A stretch of DNA of 64,000 nt. It comes from Streptosporangium album (GTDB taxonomy: Bacteria; Actinomycetota; Actinomycetes; Streptosporangiales; Streptosporangiaceae). The translations under genes were made by a program, and so were the position numbers. Under the pieces are notes generated by a model. It ran no database searches and was not told the origin of the DNA. It saw only the letters and a program-made list of their open reading frames with translations. Position 1 is the stretch's first letter. The number at the start of each line of letters is the position of its first letter. The stretch covers positions 868,001-932,000 of the forward strand of contig NZ_JACHJU010000002.1 in assembly GCF_014203795.1 (NCBI RefSeq), read 5' to 3'. This document shows positions 12,467-21,609 of this stretch, piece by piece.

Positions 12467-13243
12467 GTGCTACACCTCGTGCGTGTGCTGGCCGTGCTGG
12501 TCCTGACGATGTCGCCGGGAGGGCCCGCGACGCGGGCCGATCGGCCGGCCGCCGTCCGCGTGACGCAGGTCGCTCTCTCCCCGTGGGGCGCCGCCGCCGA
12601 CCCACCGGCCGTCGCCGCCGACCCACCGGCCGTCGTCTCCGGGCAGGTGACCGACAGGGCGGGCGTGCTCGGTGCGCGCCGGGCGGAGGTCGAGGCGGCC
12701 GTCGCCGAACTGCGGGCCCGCCGGGGGGTGCGCCTGTACGTCGTCTACGTCGAGAGCTTCTCCGGCCTGAACGCGACCGACTGGGTCGCGGTGACGGCCC
12801 GGCTCAGCGATCTGGGCCGGCTCGACCTGCTGCTGGCCATCGACACCGCGGACGGCCGTTACGCCGTCTTCGCCGACCAGACCTTCCCGCTCTCCGACGC
12901 GCAGCTCGACTCGGTGGCCGCGACCACGATCGAACCCGAGCTGCGGCACGTCGACTGGGCGGGGGCGCCGATCGTCGCGGCGGAGGAGTACGATACGGCG
13001 CTGGCCTCTCTGAGCGTGGTCTCCGCCGCAGGCCCGCTCCACCCCGGTGGTCGCCGGCAGGCGGGCGGCGCCGGGTCTGCTGACCAGCCATATCGGGCAA
13101 ATTTGGACGGCGCACTTCAATTGGACACGTCGTGGTTTCGCGACGCTGCTCCGGGTACGGCTAGACTTCGGCCCAGCGCTCTTGGTGTCGTGTCGACGCC
13201 AGAGCCCCCAGACGCCAGCAGCCGCTGCATGAGGAGCCACTGA
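12467..13243 (+). CDS. secreted TPM-domain protein with an atypical C-terminal tail
   Basis: The GTG start has GGGGAG seven bases upstream and gives a clear signal sequence, [20 protein letters not shown]. Residues about 58-150 resemble a TPM (DUF477) domain: [19 protein letters not shown], a strand [19 protein letters not shown] and [17 protein letters not shown] domains occur in thylakoid photosystem repair proteins and bacterial exported proteins. Usual bacterial members continue into a transmembrane helix and a Gly-rich tail. Here the last 70 or so residues are compositionally random and run through the metK promoter region to stop one base before the metK start. A frameshift or lost stop near 13020-13050 is likely. 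Confidence 0.6.
   Translation: MLHLVRVLAVLVLTMSPGGPATRADRPAAVRVTQVALSPWGAAADPPAVAADPPAVVSGQVTDRAGVLGARRAEVEAAVAELRARRGVRLYVVYVESFSGLNATDWVAVTARLSDLGRLDLLLAIDTADGRYAVFADQTFPLSDAQLDSVAATTIEPELRHVDWAGAPIVAAEEYDTALASLSVVSAAGPLHPGGRRQAGGAGSADQPYRANLDGALQLDTSWFRDAAPGTARLRPSALGVVSTPEPPDASSRCMRSH
13137..13167 (+). promoter_or_regulatory. possible metK promoter
   Basis: TAGACT (13162-13167) is a good -10 element. The best -35 is a weak TTCGCG (13137-13142) at 19-bp spacing. The site would give a leader of about 70 nt before the TTG start of metK. No SAM-riboswitch-like structure was recognised in that leader. Confidence 0.35.
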
Positions 13244-13244
13244 C

Positions 13245-14432
13245 TTGTCCCGTCGCCTGTTCACCTCCGAGTCGGTCACCGAGGGCCACCCGGACAAGAT
13301 CGCCGACCAGATCAGTGACGCGATTCTCGACGCCATGCTCAAGGGTGACCCCAAGAGCCGCGTCGCGGTCGAGACGCTGATCACCACCGGTCAGGTCCAC
13401 GTCGCCGGAGAGGTGACGACGGAGACCTATGTCGACATTCCCGGTCTCATCCGGGAGAAGATCCTCGAGATCGGTTACGACGCCTCCCACAAGGGCTTCG
13501 ACGGTGCCTCCTGTGGCGTGTCGGTGTCCATCGGCGCGCAGTCGCCCGACATCGCGCAGGGCGTCGACGACGCCTACGAGAACCGTGAGGGCGAGGGCGC
13601 CGACGAGCTCGACCGCCAGGGCGCCGGCGACCAGGGCCTGATGTTCGGCTACGCCTGCCGCGAGACCCCCGAGCTGATGCCGCTGCCGATCCAGCTGGCG
13701 CACCGCCTGGCCGAGCGCCTGTCGCAGGTCCGCAAGGACGGCACCGTGCCCTACCTGCGCCCCGACGGCAAGACCCAGGTCACCATCGAATACGACGGCG
13801 ACCGTCCGGTCCGCCTCGACACCGTGGTGGTCTCCACCCAGCACGCGGCCGAGATCGACCTCAAGGAGATGCTCGCGCCGGACATCAAGGAGCACGTGGT
13901 CGACCCGGTGCTCGCCGACCTGGAGATCTCCACCGAGGGCTACCGCCTGCTGGTCAACCCGACCGGCCGTTTCGAGATCGGCGGCCCGATGGGCGACGCC
14001 GGTCTGACCGGCCGTAAGATCATCGTCGACACCTACGGCGGCATGGCCCGCCACGGTGGCGGCGCCTTCTCCGGCAAGGACCCGTCCAAGGTGGACCGCT
14101 CGGCCGCCTACGCCATGCGCTGGGTCGCCAAGAACATCGTGGCCGCCGGTCTGTCCGACCGCGCCGAGGTCCAGGTCGCCTACGCCATCGGCAAGGCGCA
14201 CCCGGTCGGTGTCTTCGTCGAGACCTTCGGCACCGAGAAGGTCGAGATCGAGATGATCCAGAAGGCCGTGCTCCAGGTCTTCGACCTGCGCCCCGCCGCG
14301 ATCATCCGTGACCTCGACCTGCTGCGCCCGATCTATTCGGCGACCTCCGCGTACGGCCACTTCGGCCGGTCCGACTTCTCCTGGGAGTCCACCGACCGTG
14401 CCGAGGCCCTGCGCACCGCCGCCGGTCTCTGA
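13245..14432 (+). CDS. metK: S-adenosylmethionine synthase
   Basis: A 395-residue enzyme making S-adenosylmethionine from methionine and [20 protein letters not shown] carries the ATP-phosphate and metal-binding residues, [12 protein letters not shown] is the signature hexapeptide region, and [16 protein letters not shown] the second signature near residue 274. The TTG start is chosen because [16 protein letters not shown] matches the family N-terminus and GAGGAGCC lies upstream. The gene has its own -10-like element and a strong palindrome follows the stop, so it is probably monocistronic. Confidence 0.97.
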   Translation: MSRRLFTSESVTEGHPDKIADQISDAILDAMLKGDPKSRVAVETLITTGQVHVAGEVTTETYVDIPGLIREKILEIGYDASHKGFDGASCGVSVSIGAQSPDIAQGVDDAYENREGEGADELDRQGAGDQGLMFGYACRETPELMPLPIQLAHRLAERLSQVRKDGTVPYLRPDGKTQVTIEYDGDRPVRLDTVVVSTQHAAEIDLKEMLAPDIKEHVVDPVLADLEISTEGYRLLVNPTGRFEIGGPMGDAGLTGRKIIVDTYGGMARHGGGAFSGKDPSKVDRSAAYAMRWVAKNIVAAGLSDRAEVQVAYAIGKAHPVGVFVETFGTEKVEIEMIQKAVLQVFDLRPAAIIRDLDLLRPIYSATSAYGHFGRSDFSWESTDRAEALRTAAGL

Positions 14433-14444
14433 CCTGGTCTCCGT

Positions 14445-14482
14445 GCACGGTCCCCGGTGAGAGCTCTCACCGGGGACCGTGC
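14445..14482 (+). terminator. metK terminator, perfect 38-bp palindrome
   Basis: A perfect inverted repeat, 19+19 bases (arm GCACGGTCCCCGGTGAGAG), starts 12 bp after the metK stop. In RNA it would form a long GC stem. No long U-tract follows, as is common for actinobacterial terminators. Confidence 0.85.
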
Positions 14483-14607
14483 CGTTTCCGCCGCCGGTTC
14501 ACCGTCGGCGTTTCACCGCGCGTGAGCGGCCGTGCCCCGACAGGCGTCTGGCGGTGACCCGTCGGCCGGTCGTCTTCGCCGCCTCGGGAATCTGGTAGGA
14601 CAAGTGG

Positions 14608-16788
14608 GTGACCCACGCCAGCCCCTCCTCGGACGACGACGCCCTGCTGCCGCTCGACGCCGTACGTGAGCGGCCCGCGCCCGTTCCCGCCAAGGTCGTC
14701 AGGGGGGTGCCGGAGCCGGCCGCCGCGCTGCCGGTCGCCCGGGTCGTCGTGGACACGCCGCTGCCGCACCTGGACCGGCTGTTCGACTACGTCGTCCCGG
14801 CGCCCCTGGACGCCGAGGCGGTGCCGGGCTCGCGAGTCCGCGTCCGGTTCGCCGGGAAACTCGTCGACGGCTTTCTCCTGGAGCGGGTGCACAGCAGCGA
14901 GCACCAGGGCAAGCTGGCCCGGCTGGAGAGGGTGATCTCCCCCGAGCCCGTCCTCACCCCCGAGATCGCCGCACTGGCCCGCGCCGTGGCCGACCGCTAC
15001 GCCGGGACCATGGCCGACGTCCTGCGTCTGGCCGTGCCCCCGCGCCACGCCAGGGTCGAGGCCGAGGCCCGCGCGGCGACCCGCCCCCGTCCGGAGGGCG
15101 AGGCGGCCGTCGCGGGGGAGGGCACAGGAGCCTCCGAGACGTCCGCTTCACCGTCCCCGGAGGGCGGCGCCGGCGGTCCGGACGCCTCACCGTCCTGGAG
15201 GGACCGGGACGGAGCCGGCGAGCCGGGAGCCTGGGCGGACTATCCCGACGGGGAGAGGTTCCTCGCGGCCCTGGCCGGCGGGGGGGCGCCGCGCGCCGTG
15301 TGGACCGCGCTGCCCGGAGCCGGGGACGGCGGACCCGGATGGGCCGGGGCCGTGGCGGTGGCCGTACGGGAGACCCTGCGCAGCGGCAGGGGGGCGCTGG
15401 TGGTGCTCCCCGACGGAAAGGACGTGGCACTGGCCGACGCGGCGCTGAGCGCCGTCCTGGGGCCCGGAGAGCACGTCGCGCTCACCGCCGACCTGGGACC
15501 CGCCGAGCGCTACCGCCGTTGGCTGCGGGTGGTCCGGGGACAGGTGCGTGCCGTCGTCGGCACCAGGGGCGCCGCCTTCGCGCCGGTCAGGGATCTCGGG
15601 CTGGCGATGGTCTGGGACGACGGCGACGACCTGCACGCCGAGCGGCTGGCACCATACCCGCACACCCGGGAGATCCTCGCGCTCCGGGCCCACCAGGGCC
15701 GTACGGGCCTGCTCATCGGCGGATACGCCCGTACGGCCGAGGCCACCCAGCTCGTCGCGGGAGGCTGGGCCGGTCCCATCGTGGCCGCCCGGGAGACGGT
15801 CAGGGGCAGGGCCCCGAGGGTCCGGCCGGCCGGCGAGGACTCCGAACTGGCCAGGGACGAGGCGGCGAGGGCGGCCCGGCTGCCCAGCCTCGCCTGGCGG
15901 GCGCTGCGTGCCGGGCTGACGACCGGTCCGGTGCTGGTGCAGGTCCCCCGGCGGGGCTATCTGCCTGCGCTGGCCTGCCAGAACTGCCGGGCCCCCGCCC
16001 GCTGCGGGCACTGCAGCGGCCCGCTCGCGCTGCGCGGTGGCCACGCCGCCCCCTACTGCCGCTGGTGCGGCCGGATCGCGGGGGAGTGGCGCTGTCCCGC
16101 CTGCGGGGGCGTCCGGGTGCGGGCACAGGTGGTGGGCGCCCGCCGTACGGCCGAAGAGCTGGGGCGGGCCTTCCCCTCGGTACCGGTCAGGACCTCGGGC
16201 AAGGACGGCGTGCTCGCCACGGTGGGCGCGGCCCCGGCGCTGGTGGTGGCCACCCCGGGGGCCGAACCGGTGGCCGAGGGCGGTTACGCGGCGGCCGTGC
16301 TGCTGGACGGGTGGGCGCTGCTCGGCCGGCCGGACCTGCGGGTCGCCGAGGAGACGCTACGCCGGTGGATGAACGCCGCCGCGCTGCTGCGGCCCAGGGC
16401 CGAACTGGTCGTGCTGGCCGACTCCTCGGTGCTCGCCGTACAGGCGCTGGTGCGCTGGGATCCCGTCACCCATGCCGAGCGCGAACTGGCCGGCAGGACA
16501 GAACTCGGTTTCCCTCCCGCGGTAAGACTGGCCACACTGACCGGTTCTCCGTCGGCGGTCAGGGAAATGCTCGGCGAGGCAGTGCTGCCGGGGGAGGCGC
16601 AGGTTCTCGGACCCGTCCCCCTCGACACGCTCAGGGGCGATCAGGTGCGGGAACGCGCCATGGTGAGGGTTCCCCGAGGGGCTGGACCGGCGCTGTCCGC
16701 CGCGTTGAAGGGGGCCGTCGGGGTGCGGTCCGCGCGTAAGGCCCCTGAGGTGGTCAGGGTATGCATTGACCCTCTCGACATGATTTGA
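14608..16788 (+). CDS. priA: replication restart protein PriA, helicase-degenerate actinobacterial form
   Basis: A 726-residue PriA homologue. The N-terminal 3'-DNA-binding domain shows VVVDTPLPHLDRLFDYVVP. The C-terminal half has the zinc-binding array of four Cys pairs between CQNCRAPARCGHC and CRWCGRIAGEWRCPAC. The Walker A and DEAH motifs of E. coli PriA are missing: the P-loop position reads ALPGAGDGGPGW and the DEAH position WDDGDD. Actinobacterial PriA is generally recognised to lack helicase motifs, so this is a lineage trait and not a pseudogene. A charged low-complexity insertion lies near residues 150-210. The GTG start has no strong ribosome-binding site. Confidence 0.88.
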   Translation: MTHASPSSDDDALLPLDAVRERPAPVPAKVVRGVPEPAAALPVARVVVDTPLPHLDRLFDYVVPAPLDAEAVPGSRVRVRFAGKLVDGFLLERVHSSEHQGKLARLERVISPEPVLTPEIAALARAVADRYAGTMADVLRLAVPPRHARVEAEARAATRPRPEGEAAVAGEGTGASETSASPSPEGGAGGPDASPSWRDRDGAGEPGAWADYPDGERFLAALAGGGAPRAVWTALPGAGDGGPGWAGAVAVAVRETLRSGRGALVVLPDGKDVALADAALSAVLGPGEHVALTADLGPAERYRRWLRVVRGQVRAVVGTRGAAFAPVRDLGLAMVWDDGDDLHAERLAPYPHTREILALRAHQGRTGLLIGGYARTAEATQLVAGGWAGPIVAARETVRGRAPRVRPAGEDSELARDEAARAARLPSLAWRALRAGLTTGPVLVQVPRRGYLPALACQNCRAPARCGHCSGPLALRGGHAAPYCRWCGRIAGEWRCPACGGVRVRAQVVGARRTAEELGRAFPSVPVRTSGKDGVLATVGAAPALVVATPGAEPVAEGGYAAAVLLDGWALLGRPDLRVAEETLRRWMNAAALLRPRAELVVLADSSVLAVQALVRWDPVTHAERELAGRTELGFPPAVRLATLTGSPSAVREMLGEAVLPGEAQVLGPVPLDTLRGDQVRERAMVRVPRGAGPALSAALKGAVGVRSARKAPEVVRVCIDPLDMI

Positions 16789-16837
16789 GCTGTTTCCCCG
16801 ATTCGCGGTGCTGACAGTAAGCCGTTAATTTTCCCCT

Positions 16838-18481
16838 GTGTCGATCGAATGGGTAAATCGGGCCGTAGACGATCTGCGTGCGTGGGGGCGCGCGCACGGC
16901 CTGGACGTTGACGTGGATGAGGTGCGGCTGCTCTGCGACTACGCGAGCGATTATCTGAACGTGAACGAGCTGGGTGATTTCACCCCCGTCACTTTCGAGG
17001 AACTGCTGCTCAACATCTACCCGCGCAAGGTCATCGCCCCACCGGAAAGTGCCCCCGAGACCGTTGCCGCCGCCCGCACCCTGGTTGATTTCCTGCTCGC
17101 GACAGAGGAGATCGGCGGCAAGATGGCCGTCCGCATGAGGGTCGTCCTGGACCGGATCGAGCCCGAGATGCCGATCGCGCTCGCCGACACCTCCAAGTTC
17201 GGCATGGCCAAGAGCCTGTTCAGCGCGATGGGCGCCGACTCGCTGGAGCAGGGAGACGTCTCGGTGTCGGCGGTGGAGGAGCCCGCCGACGACCCCTGCG
17301 ACTGCCCGGGCTGCTCCCCCCTGCCCCCGGCGCGGCTGGCGCCCCGTGCGGTGCTCGCCGAGAGCGCTCTGCGGGTGCCTCTGGTGACCGACATCCGGCG
17401 GCTGGTCCAGTGGATGCTGGCCGGAGGCCGCAGGCCGACCGTCAAGGGGCGCCTGCGGGTCCGCGACGCCGCCGAGGCGGCCGTCCAGCTCGCGGTGGCC
17501 GACCCCGGCTTCCTGTGGGAGCTGGCGGTGCACACCGGCCTGGTGGAGGTCGAGGGCACCGCCATCTTCGACGGTGAGGATCCCGATCCGCTCGACACGT
17601 GGGCCGCGGTGGTCGGTTTCCTCGTGGAGAAGGAGACGGGTGGTGCCGTGACCGGCGACCTGTCCCTCGACGAGGAGCTCTACGGCCTGTGCGACATGCT
17701 CTACCGGCTGCAGGCGCCGGTGCCGATCCCTCTCGTCAGCGCCTATCTGGAGGAGATCGGTCTGATCGGCGACGGGGAGGTGGACGTCGCCGAGGCCGTA
17801 CGGGGGTTGGCCTACTGCGGCGTCGCCGAGCAGAGCGAGGAGACCCTGGAGCTGTCCGCGCTGGCGGTCTGGGGCCTGCGGGAGCACTACACCGACCTCG
17901 GCATCGAGGCGCCCGAGGCCGCCGACCTGACCGCCGCCGACGCGCCCGAGCTCATCGAGGGACTGCTCTCCGGGCTGCCCATCGAGATGGCCGAGGCCGA
18001 CATCCAGGGCTGGCTGCGGAGCAGGACCCCGCAGGCCGCCGCCACCGAGATGCTCGGCGCCGCCTCCGGGGCGCCCTCGGTCGTCCGCGGCATCGCGGTG
18101 ACGATCGTGGACCGGCTCGGCCCGGAGGCCGAGCCCGCCGTCCGCCCCTACCTCGACGAGGCCGAGCTGCGCCCGCACGCCGTCCACTGGCTCTCCGCCC
18201 GGGGTCTGGCCGCCCCGGTGCTCTCCCAGGAGGAGGTGCTGTGGATGAGCGTGGACATGCTCGCCCTGGCCATCTCCACGGCCGAGGACGATCCGGAGGC
18301 GTTCGCCGAGAACATGGCGGCCTCCGGGCCGCCGGCACACGTGATCGAGGAAATGTGGCGGGTGGACCACCCCGAGGTCGTCGAGGTTCTTGAGCTGCTG
18401 GGACGTTCCCTGAACGACCAGAACGTGGCCAAGGCCGCCCGCAAGGCCGCCTTCAAAGCACGCTCTCGCGCCATCGGTTAG
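16838..18481 (+). CDS. hypothetical protein with CxCxxC motif, paralogue 1
   Basis: A 547-residue acidic, mostly helical, soluble protein of unknown function. Residues 1-150 form a unique N-terminal region. CDCPGC at 154-159 is a possible metal or redox site. From residue 165 to the end it is clearly homologous to its downstream neighbour: LRVPLVTDIRRLVQW versus LRVPLVLDAQRLAAW, the winged-helix-like GLAYCGVAEQSEETLELS, and a C-terminus VAKAARKAAFKARSR. It starts at GTG 16838 shortly after priA, and the next paralogue follows within 40 bp, so co-transcription is likely. Not recognised as a named family. Confidence 0.8.
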   Translation: MSIEWVNRAVDDLRAWGRAHGLDVDVDEVRLLCDYASDYLNVNELGDFTPVTFEELLLNIYPRKVIAPPESAPETVAAARTLVDFLLATEEIGGKMAVRMRVVLDRIEPEMPIALADTSKFGMAKSLFSAMGADSLEQGDVSVSAVEEPADDPCDCPGCSPLPPARLAPRAVLAESALRVPLVTDIRRLVQWMLAGGRRPTVKGRLRVRDAAEAAVQLAVADPGFLWELAVHTGLVEVEGTAIFDGEDPDPLDTWAAVVGFLVEKETGGAVTGDLSLDEELYGLCDMLYRLQAPVPIPLVSAYLEEIGLIGDGEVDVAEAVRGLAYCGVAEQSEETLELSALAVWGLREHYTDLGIEAPEAADLTAADAPELIEGLLSGLPIEMAEADIQGWLRSRTPQAAATEMLGAASGAPSVVRGIAVTIVDRLGPEAEPAVRPYLDEAELRPHAVHWLSARGLAAPVLSQEEVLWMSVDMLALAISTAEDDPEAFAENMAASGPPAHVIEEMWRVDHPEVVEVLELLGRSLNDQNVAKAARKAAFKARSRAIG

Positions 18482-18520
18482 CCGTACACCCGTGGGGCTC
18501 CAGTGCAGTAAGTTTCACGG

Positions 18521-19903
18521 GTGGCAAAGAGCGGGAACATGGGCAATGTCTTCGATCTCGGCGAACTGCGCAGGTTGGTCGACGAGTTGGGATCGGGGTC
18601 CCGTGAGGCGCGCGCGACCATGCTCGACGCGGTCTCCGCGGCGGGCAAGGACTGCGAGTGCCAGAGCTGCGGCACCGAGGCGCTGAGCTTTCCGCCGGTC
18701 GTGCTCGCCACCGACGCCGTGCTCGCCGACGCCGTGCTCAGGGTTCCGCTGGTGCTGGACGCCCAGCGGCTGGCGGCGTGGACCGGCACCCGTCAGGTGA
18801 CCCCCGAGGGCCTGCTGCCCGACCCCTTCCTGCCCTGCGCCGAGCTCGGGTTGCCCAACCCGGCACGGCTGCACCTGCTCTGGGTCGTCGCGGTCAACAC
18901 CGGAATGATCCGCATCGTTCGGGGCGTGGCCGCGGCCGGTCCGCTGGCGCTCTCCGCCGAGCTGCCCGCCGCGGCCCTGCTGGGTTTCTGGGACGGCGTG
19001 GTCATGGACGTCCTGGACCGCGCGGACGAGAGCCTGACCGGTTCGGAGGTGGTCGACGACCATCTCGCCGAGATGCTCGCCACGATGTACGCCGTGAGTG
19101 ACGGTCTGTCTCCCGCCACCCTGGTCAAGGGCATCCTGCAGTCGCACGAGGTTGCCTGCGAGACCCGTCCCGCGCAGATGCGGGCGCTGGCCGTCGCGCT
19201 CCCCGCCGAGCTGGACGGCGCGCTGTCGCTGCTGGGCTACTGCGGGCTCATCGAGCGGTCCGAGGCGGGCTGGCCCCGGCTGACGCCGCTGGGCATGTGG
19301 GCGGTCCGCCAGGACCTGCTGCGGGAGGGGCACGACGCCCCCACCGGCGCCGAGGTCGCCGTCTACGCCGACCTCGGCGCGGCCGAGCTGGTTGATGCGA
19401 TCATGAAACGCTCCGCCACTCCCAGCGCCGTCACCGTGTGGCTGGAGTCCCGCGTCCCCGAGGCCGCCGCCCGGGAGCTGGTCAAGATCGCCGCATCCGG
19501 TACGGCCGGCCAGCGCGGCACCGTGGGAACGATCCTGGAGGAGCTCGGACCCGAGGCCGAGGCCCCGCTGAGGGAGGCGCTCACCGAGCCCGCCATGTGG
19601 CGCTACGCCGCCTCCTGGCTGCACATCCGCGACCTGCCGGCACCCGCTCTCACCCCCGCCGACAGCACCTGGATCGCCGTCGACACGATCGCCTCGCTGA
19701 TCCACCTCGGCAACGCCCCCGAGGCCATGTGCGAGTTCGGCATGCTCGAACCCGCGGAGGACCTGGTCCGGGTCGTCGAGGAGATGGCGCCGGTGGACCA
19801 CCCCGACACGATCGCCGTGCTGGACCTGCTGGGTGCCCGCCACAGTGACGCGGCGGTCGCCAAGGCGGCGCGGAAGGCGGCCATGAAGGCCCGTTCCCGC
19901 TAG
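18521..19903 (+). CDS. hypothetical protein with CxCxxC motif, paralogue 2
   Basis: A 460-residue paralogue of the preceding protein without its N-terminal 110-150 residues. It has CECQSC at 45-50, then LATDAVLADAVLRVPLVLD, a winged-helix-like GYCGLIERSEAGWPRLTPLG, an EELGPEAEAPLREAL helix matching RLGPEAEPAVRPYL of the neighbour, and the terminal VAKAARKAAMKARSR. The basic terminal helix shared by both could bind nucleic acid (inference). The stop directly abuts the MITE-like repeat at 19903. The start could also be ATG 18539, seven codons in. Confidence 0.8.
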   Translation: MAKSGNMGNVFDLGELRRLVDELGSGSREARATMLDAVSAAGKDCECQSCGTEALSFPPVVLATDAVLADAVLRVPLVLDAQRLAAWTGTRQVTPEGLLPDPFLPCAELGLPNPARLHLLWVVAVNTGMIRIVRGVAAAGPLALSAELPAAALLGFWDGVVMDVLDRADESLTGSEVVDDHLAEMLATMYAVSDGLSPATLVKGILQSHEVACETRPAQMRALAVALPAELDGALSLLGYCGLIERSEAGWPRLTPLGMWAVRQDLLREGHDAPTGAEVAVYADLGAAELVDAIMKRSATPSAVTVWLESRVPEAAARELVKIAASGTAGQRGTVGTILEELGPEAEAPLREALTEPAMWRYAASWLHIRDLPAPALTPADSTWIAVDTIASLIHLGNAPEAMCEFGMLEPAEDLVRVVEEMAPVDHPDTIAVLDLLGARHSDAAVAKAARKAAMKARSR

Positions 19904-20071
19904 GGCGTGTTCGGTGGATCTTTCCGCCTGCCGCGGTCGCCCCGACGGCCTGGACCCGCCGTCGTGGCCGGCGGGTCCCCGGGCACCGGCTCGCCGCCCA
20001 TGGGGTGGGGCGGATCGCCCGAGGTTCCCGCTGCGGGCCGGTGGGAGAGCGGGAGATCCGAGGAACACTCC
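19903..20071. mobile_element. MITE-like element with imperfect terminal inverted repeats
   Basis: The left end (19903-19928, beginning GGGCGTGTTCGGTGGATC) and the right end (20051-20071; on the minus strand GGAGTGTTCCTCGGATCT) match at about 14 of 18 positions as inverted repeats. The left 25 bp recurs almost identically in opposite orientation at 26220-26244. The 169-bp interior has no ORF of note but contains a strong hairpin. This architecture fits a small nonautonomous transposon or an IS remnant. No clear target duplication was seen. Confidence 0.55.
19952..19978 (+). terminator. hairpin downstream of the paralogue 2 gene
   Basis: GGACCCGCCG and CGGCGGGTCC form a perfect 10-bp stem with a 7-nt loop, about 50 bp after the stop at 19903 and inside the MITE-like element. 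It probably ends the priA/paralogue transcript. No U-tract follows. Confidence 0.55.
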
Positions 20072-20121
20072 ATGCGGCCCTTAGACTGTGGGCATCCCCG
20101 AAAAGTGTGAGGAGAGCCCTG

Positions 20122-20670
20122 TTGGCCATTCAGTCGATCCGCCTTTTCGGCGACCCCGTGCTGCGCACTCCCGCGGAGCCGGTCAAGGACTTTGACAAGG
20201 AGCTGCGCAAGCTCGTCAAGGACCTCACCGACACGATGATGGACGCCCCCGGGGCCGGGCTGGCCGCCCCCCAGATCGGCGTCGGCCTGCGGGTCTTCAC
20301 CTACTACGTGGACGAGCAGCTCGGCCATCTGATCAACCCCAACCTCGACCTCTCCGACGACCTGGACGAGGAGGGCGAGGAGGGCTGCCTGTCCTTCCCC
20401 GGCCTGTCGTTCCCCACGCCCCGGGCGATCCGGGCCGTGGCGAAGGGCGTCAACATGCACGGCGAGCCCGTCACCCTCGAGGGCACCGACCTGATGGCCC
20501 GCTGCTTCCAGCACGAGACCGACCACCTGGACGGGGTGCTGTTCATCGACCGGATGGACCTGCGGCAGCGCAAGCTCGCCATGAAGGAGATCCGCGAGGC
20601 GGAGTGGAGCGGCCTGTCGGCCCCCGCGTTCAAGTTCTCCCCGCACGCCACCCAAGGGAAGGCTCTGTAG
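20122..20670 (+). CDS. def: peptide deformylase
   Basis: A 182-residue metalloenzyme removing the N-formyl group from nascent proteins. All three motifs are present: [19 protein letters not shown] and QHETDHLDG. The Cys and two His ligate the metal and the Glu is catalytic. The TTG start is chosen because [18 protein letters not shown] matches the family N-terminus and GGAGAGCC precedes it. A TAGACT (20082-20087) forms a plausible -10 element with a weak -35. def, fmt and rsmB follow one another closely, linking deformylation and formylation in one unit. Confidence 0.95.
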   Translation: MAIQSIRLFGDPVLRTPAEPVKDFDKELRKLVKDLTDTMMDAPGAGLAAPQIGVGLRVFTYYVDEQLGHLINPNLDLSDDLDEEGEEGCLSFPGLSFPTPRAIRAVAKGVNMHGEPVTLEGTDLMARCFQHETDHLDGVLFIDRMDLRQRKLAMKEIREAEWSGLSAPAFKFSPHATQGKAL

Positions 20671-20674
20671 CAAC

Positions 20675-21604
20675 GTGCGCCTGGTCTTCGCCGGAACCCC
20701 GGACACCGCCCTGCCCTCGTTGCGGGCCCTGCTCGACTCGCCGCGCCATGACGTCGTCGCCGTCGTCACCCGGCCGGACGCCCAGTCGGGCCGCGGCCGC
20801 AAGGTCCAACCGAGCCCCGTCGCCGAGCTGGCCCAGGAGGCGGGCGTCGAGGTTCTGCGACCGCTGAAGGCGGGAGATCCCGAGTTCCTGGAGCGGTTGC
20901 GGCGGATCGATCCCGACTGCTGCCCGGTGGTGGCCTACGGTGCGCTCCTGCCACAGGCCACCCTGGACATCCCCAGCCGTGGCTGGGTCAACCTCCACTT
21001 CTCGTTGCTGCCCGCCTGGCGGGGGGCCGCCCCCGTGCAGCACGCCGTGCTCCACGGTGACCAGATCACCGGCGCGACCACCTTCCAGATCGTCAAGGAG
21101 CTGGACGCGGGCCCGGTCTACGGTGTGGTGACCGAGGAGGTCCGGCCCGCCGACACCAGCGGCGACCTGCTCGCCCGGCTCGCCGAGTCCGGTGCCGGAC
21201 TGCTGGTGGCCACCATGGACGGGATCGAGGACGGCAAGCTGGAGGCCGTGCCCCAGCCCGCCGAGGGGTTGAGCTTCACCAAGAAGATCAGTGTGGACGA
21301 CGCCCGGGTCGACTGGTCCGCACCCGCTCTGCGGGTGGACCGTCTCATCCGCGCCTGCACGCCCGCCCCGGGCGCGTGGACGGAGTTCCGCGGTCAGCGG
21401 GTCAAGCTCGGCCCGGTACGGCCCGCGCCCGACGCCCCGGCCCTGGAGCCCGGACGGATCGCGGCGTCAAAGAAGTCCGTCCTGGTCGGCACGGCCACCC
21501 ACCCGGTCGAGCTGGGTGAGGTGCAGCCGCAGGGCAAGCGCCTGATGGGCGCAGGGGAGTGGGCCCGCGGCGTGCGGCCCGCAGACGAAGATCGGCTGGG
21601 CTAG
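20675..21604 (+). CDS. fmt: methionyl-tRNA formyltransferase
   Basis: A 309-residue enzyme formylating initiator Met-tRNA with 10-formyl-tetrahydrofolate. [14 protein letters not shown] is the N-terminal signature and [17 protein letters not shown] carries the formyltransferase catalytic Asn-His. A C-terminal OB-fold tRNA-binding domain starts near residue 205. The GTG start follows the def stop by four bases and GAAGG lies upstream of it, so translation is likely coupled. Confidence 0.96.
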   Translation: MRLVFAGTPDTALPSLRALLDSPRHDVVAVVTRPDAQSGRGRKVQPSPVAELAQEAGVEVLRPLKAGDPEFLERLRRIDPDCCPVVAYGALLPQATLDIPSRGWVNLHFSLLPAWRGAAPVQHAVLHGDQITGATTFQIVKELDAGPVYGVVTEEVRPADTSGDLLARLAESGAGLLVATMDGIEDGKLEAVPQPAEGLSFTKKISVDDARVDWSAPALRVDRLIRACTPAPGAWTEFRGQRVKLGPVRPAPDAPALEPGRIAASKKSVLVGTATHPVELGEVQPQGKRLMGAGEWARGVRPADEDRLG

Positions 21605-21609
21605 GGGTC

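Noticed and set aside
13168-13244. SAM riboswitch upstream of metK
   Set aside because: The short leader shows no conserved SAM-I, SAM-II or SAM-IV core segments or suitable stem arrangement.
14608-16788. priA as a pseudogene because helicase motifs are missing
   Set aside because: The frame is full length with intact zinc and DNA-binding regions, and loss of helicase motifs is a general actinobacterial trait.
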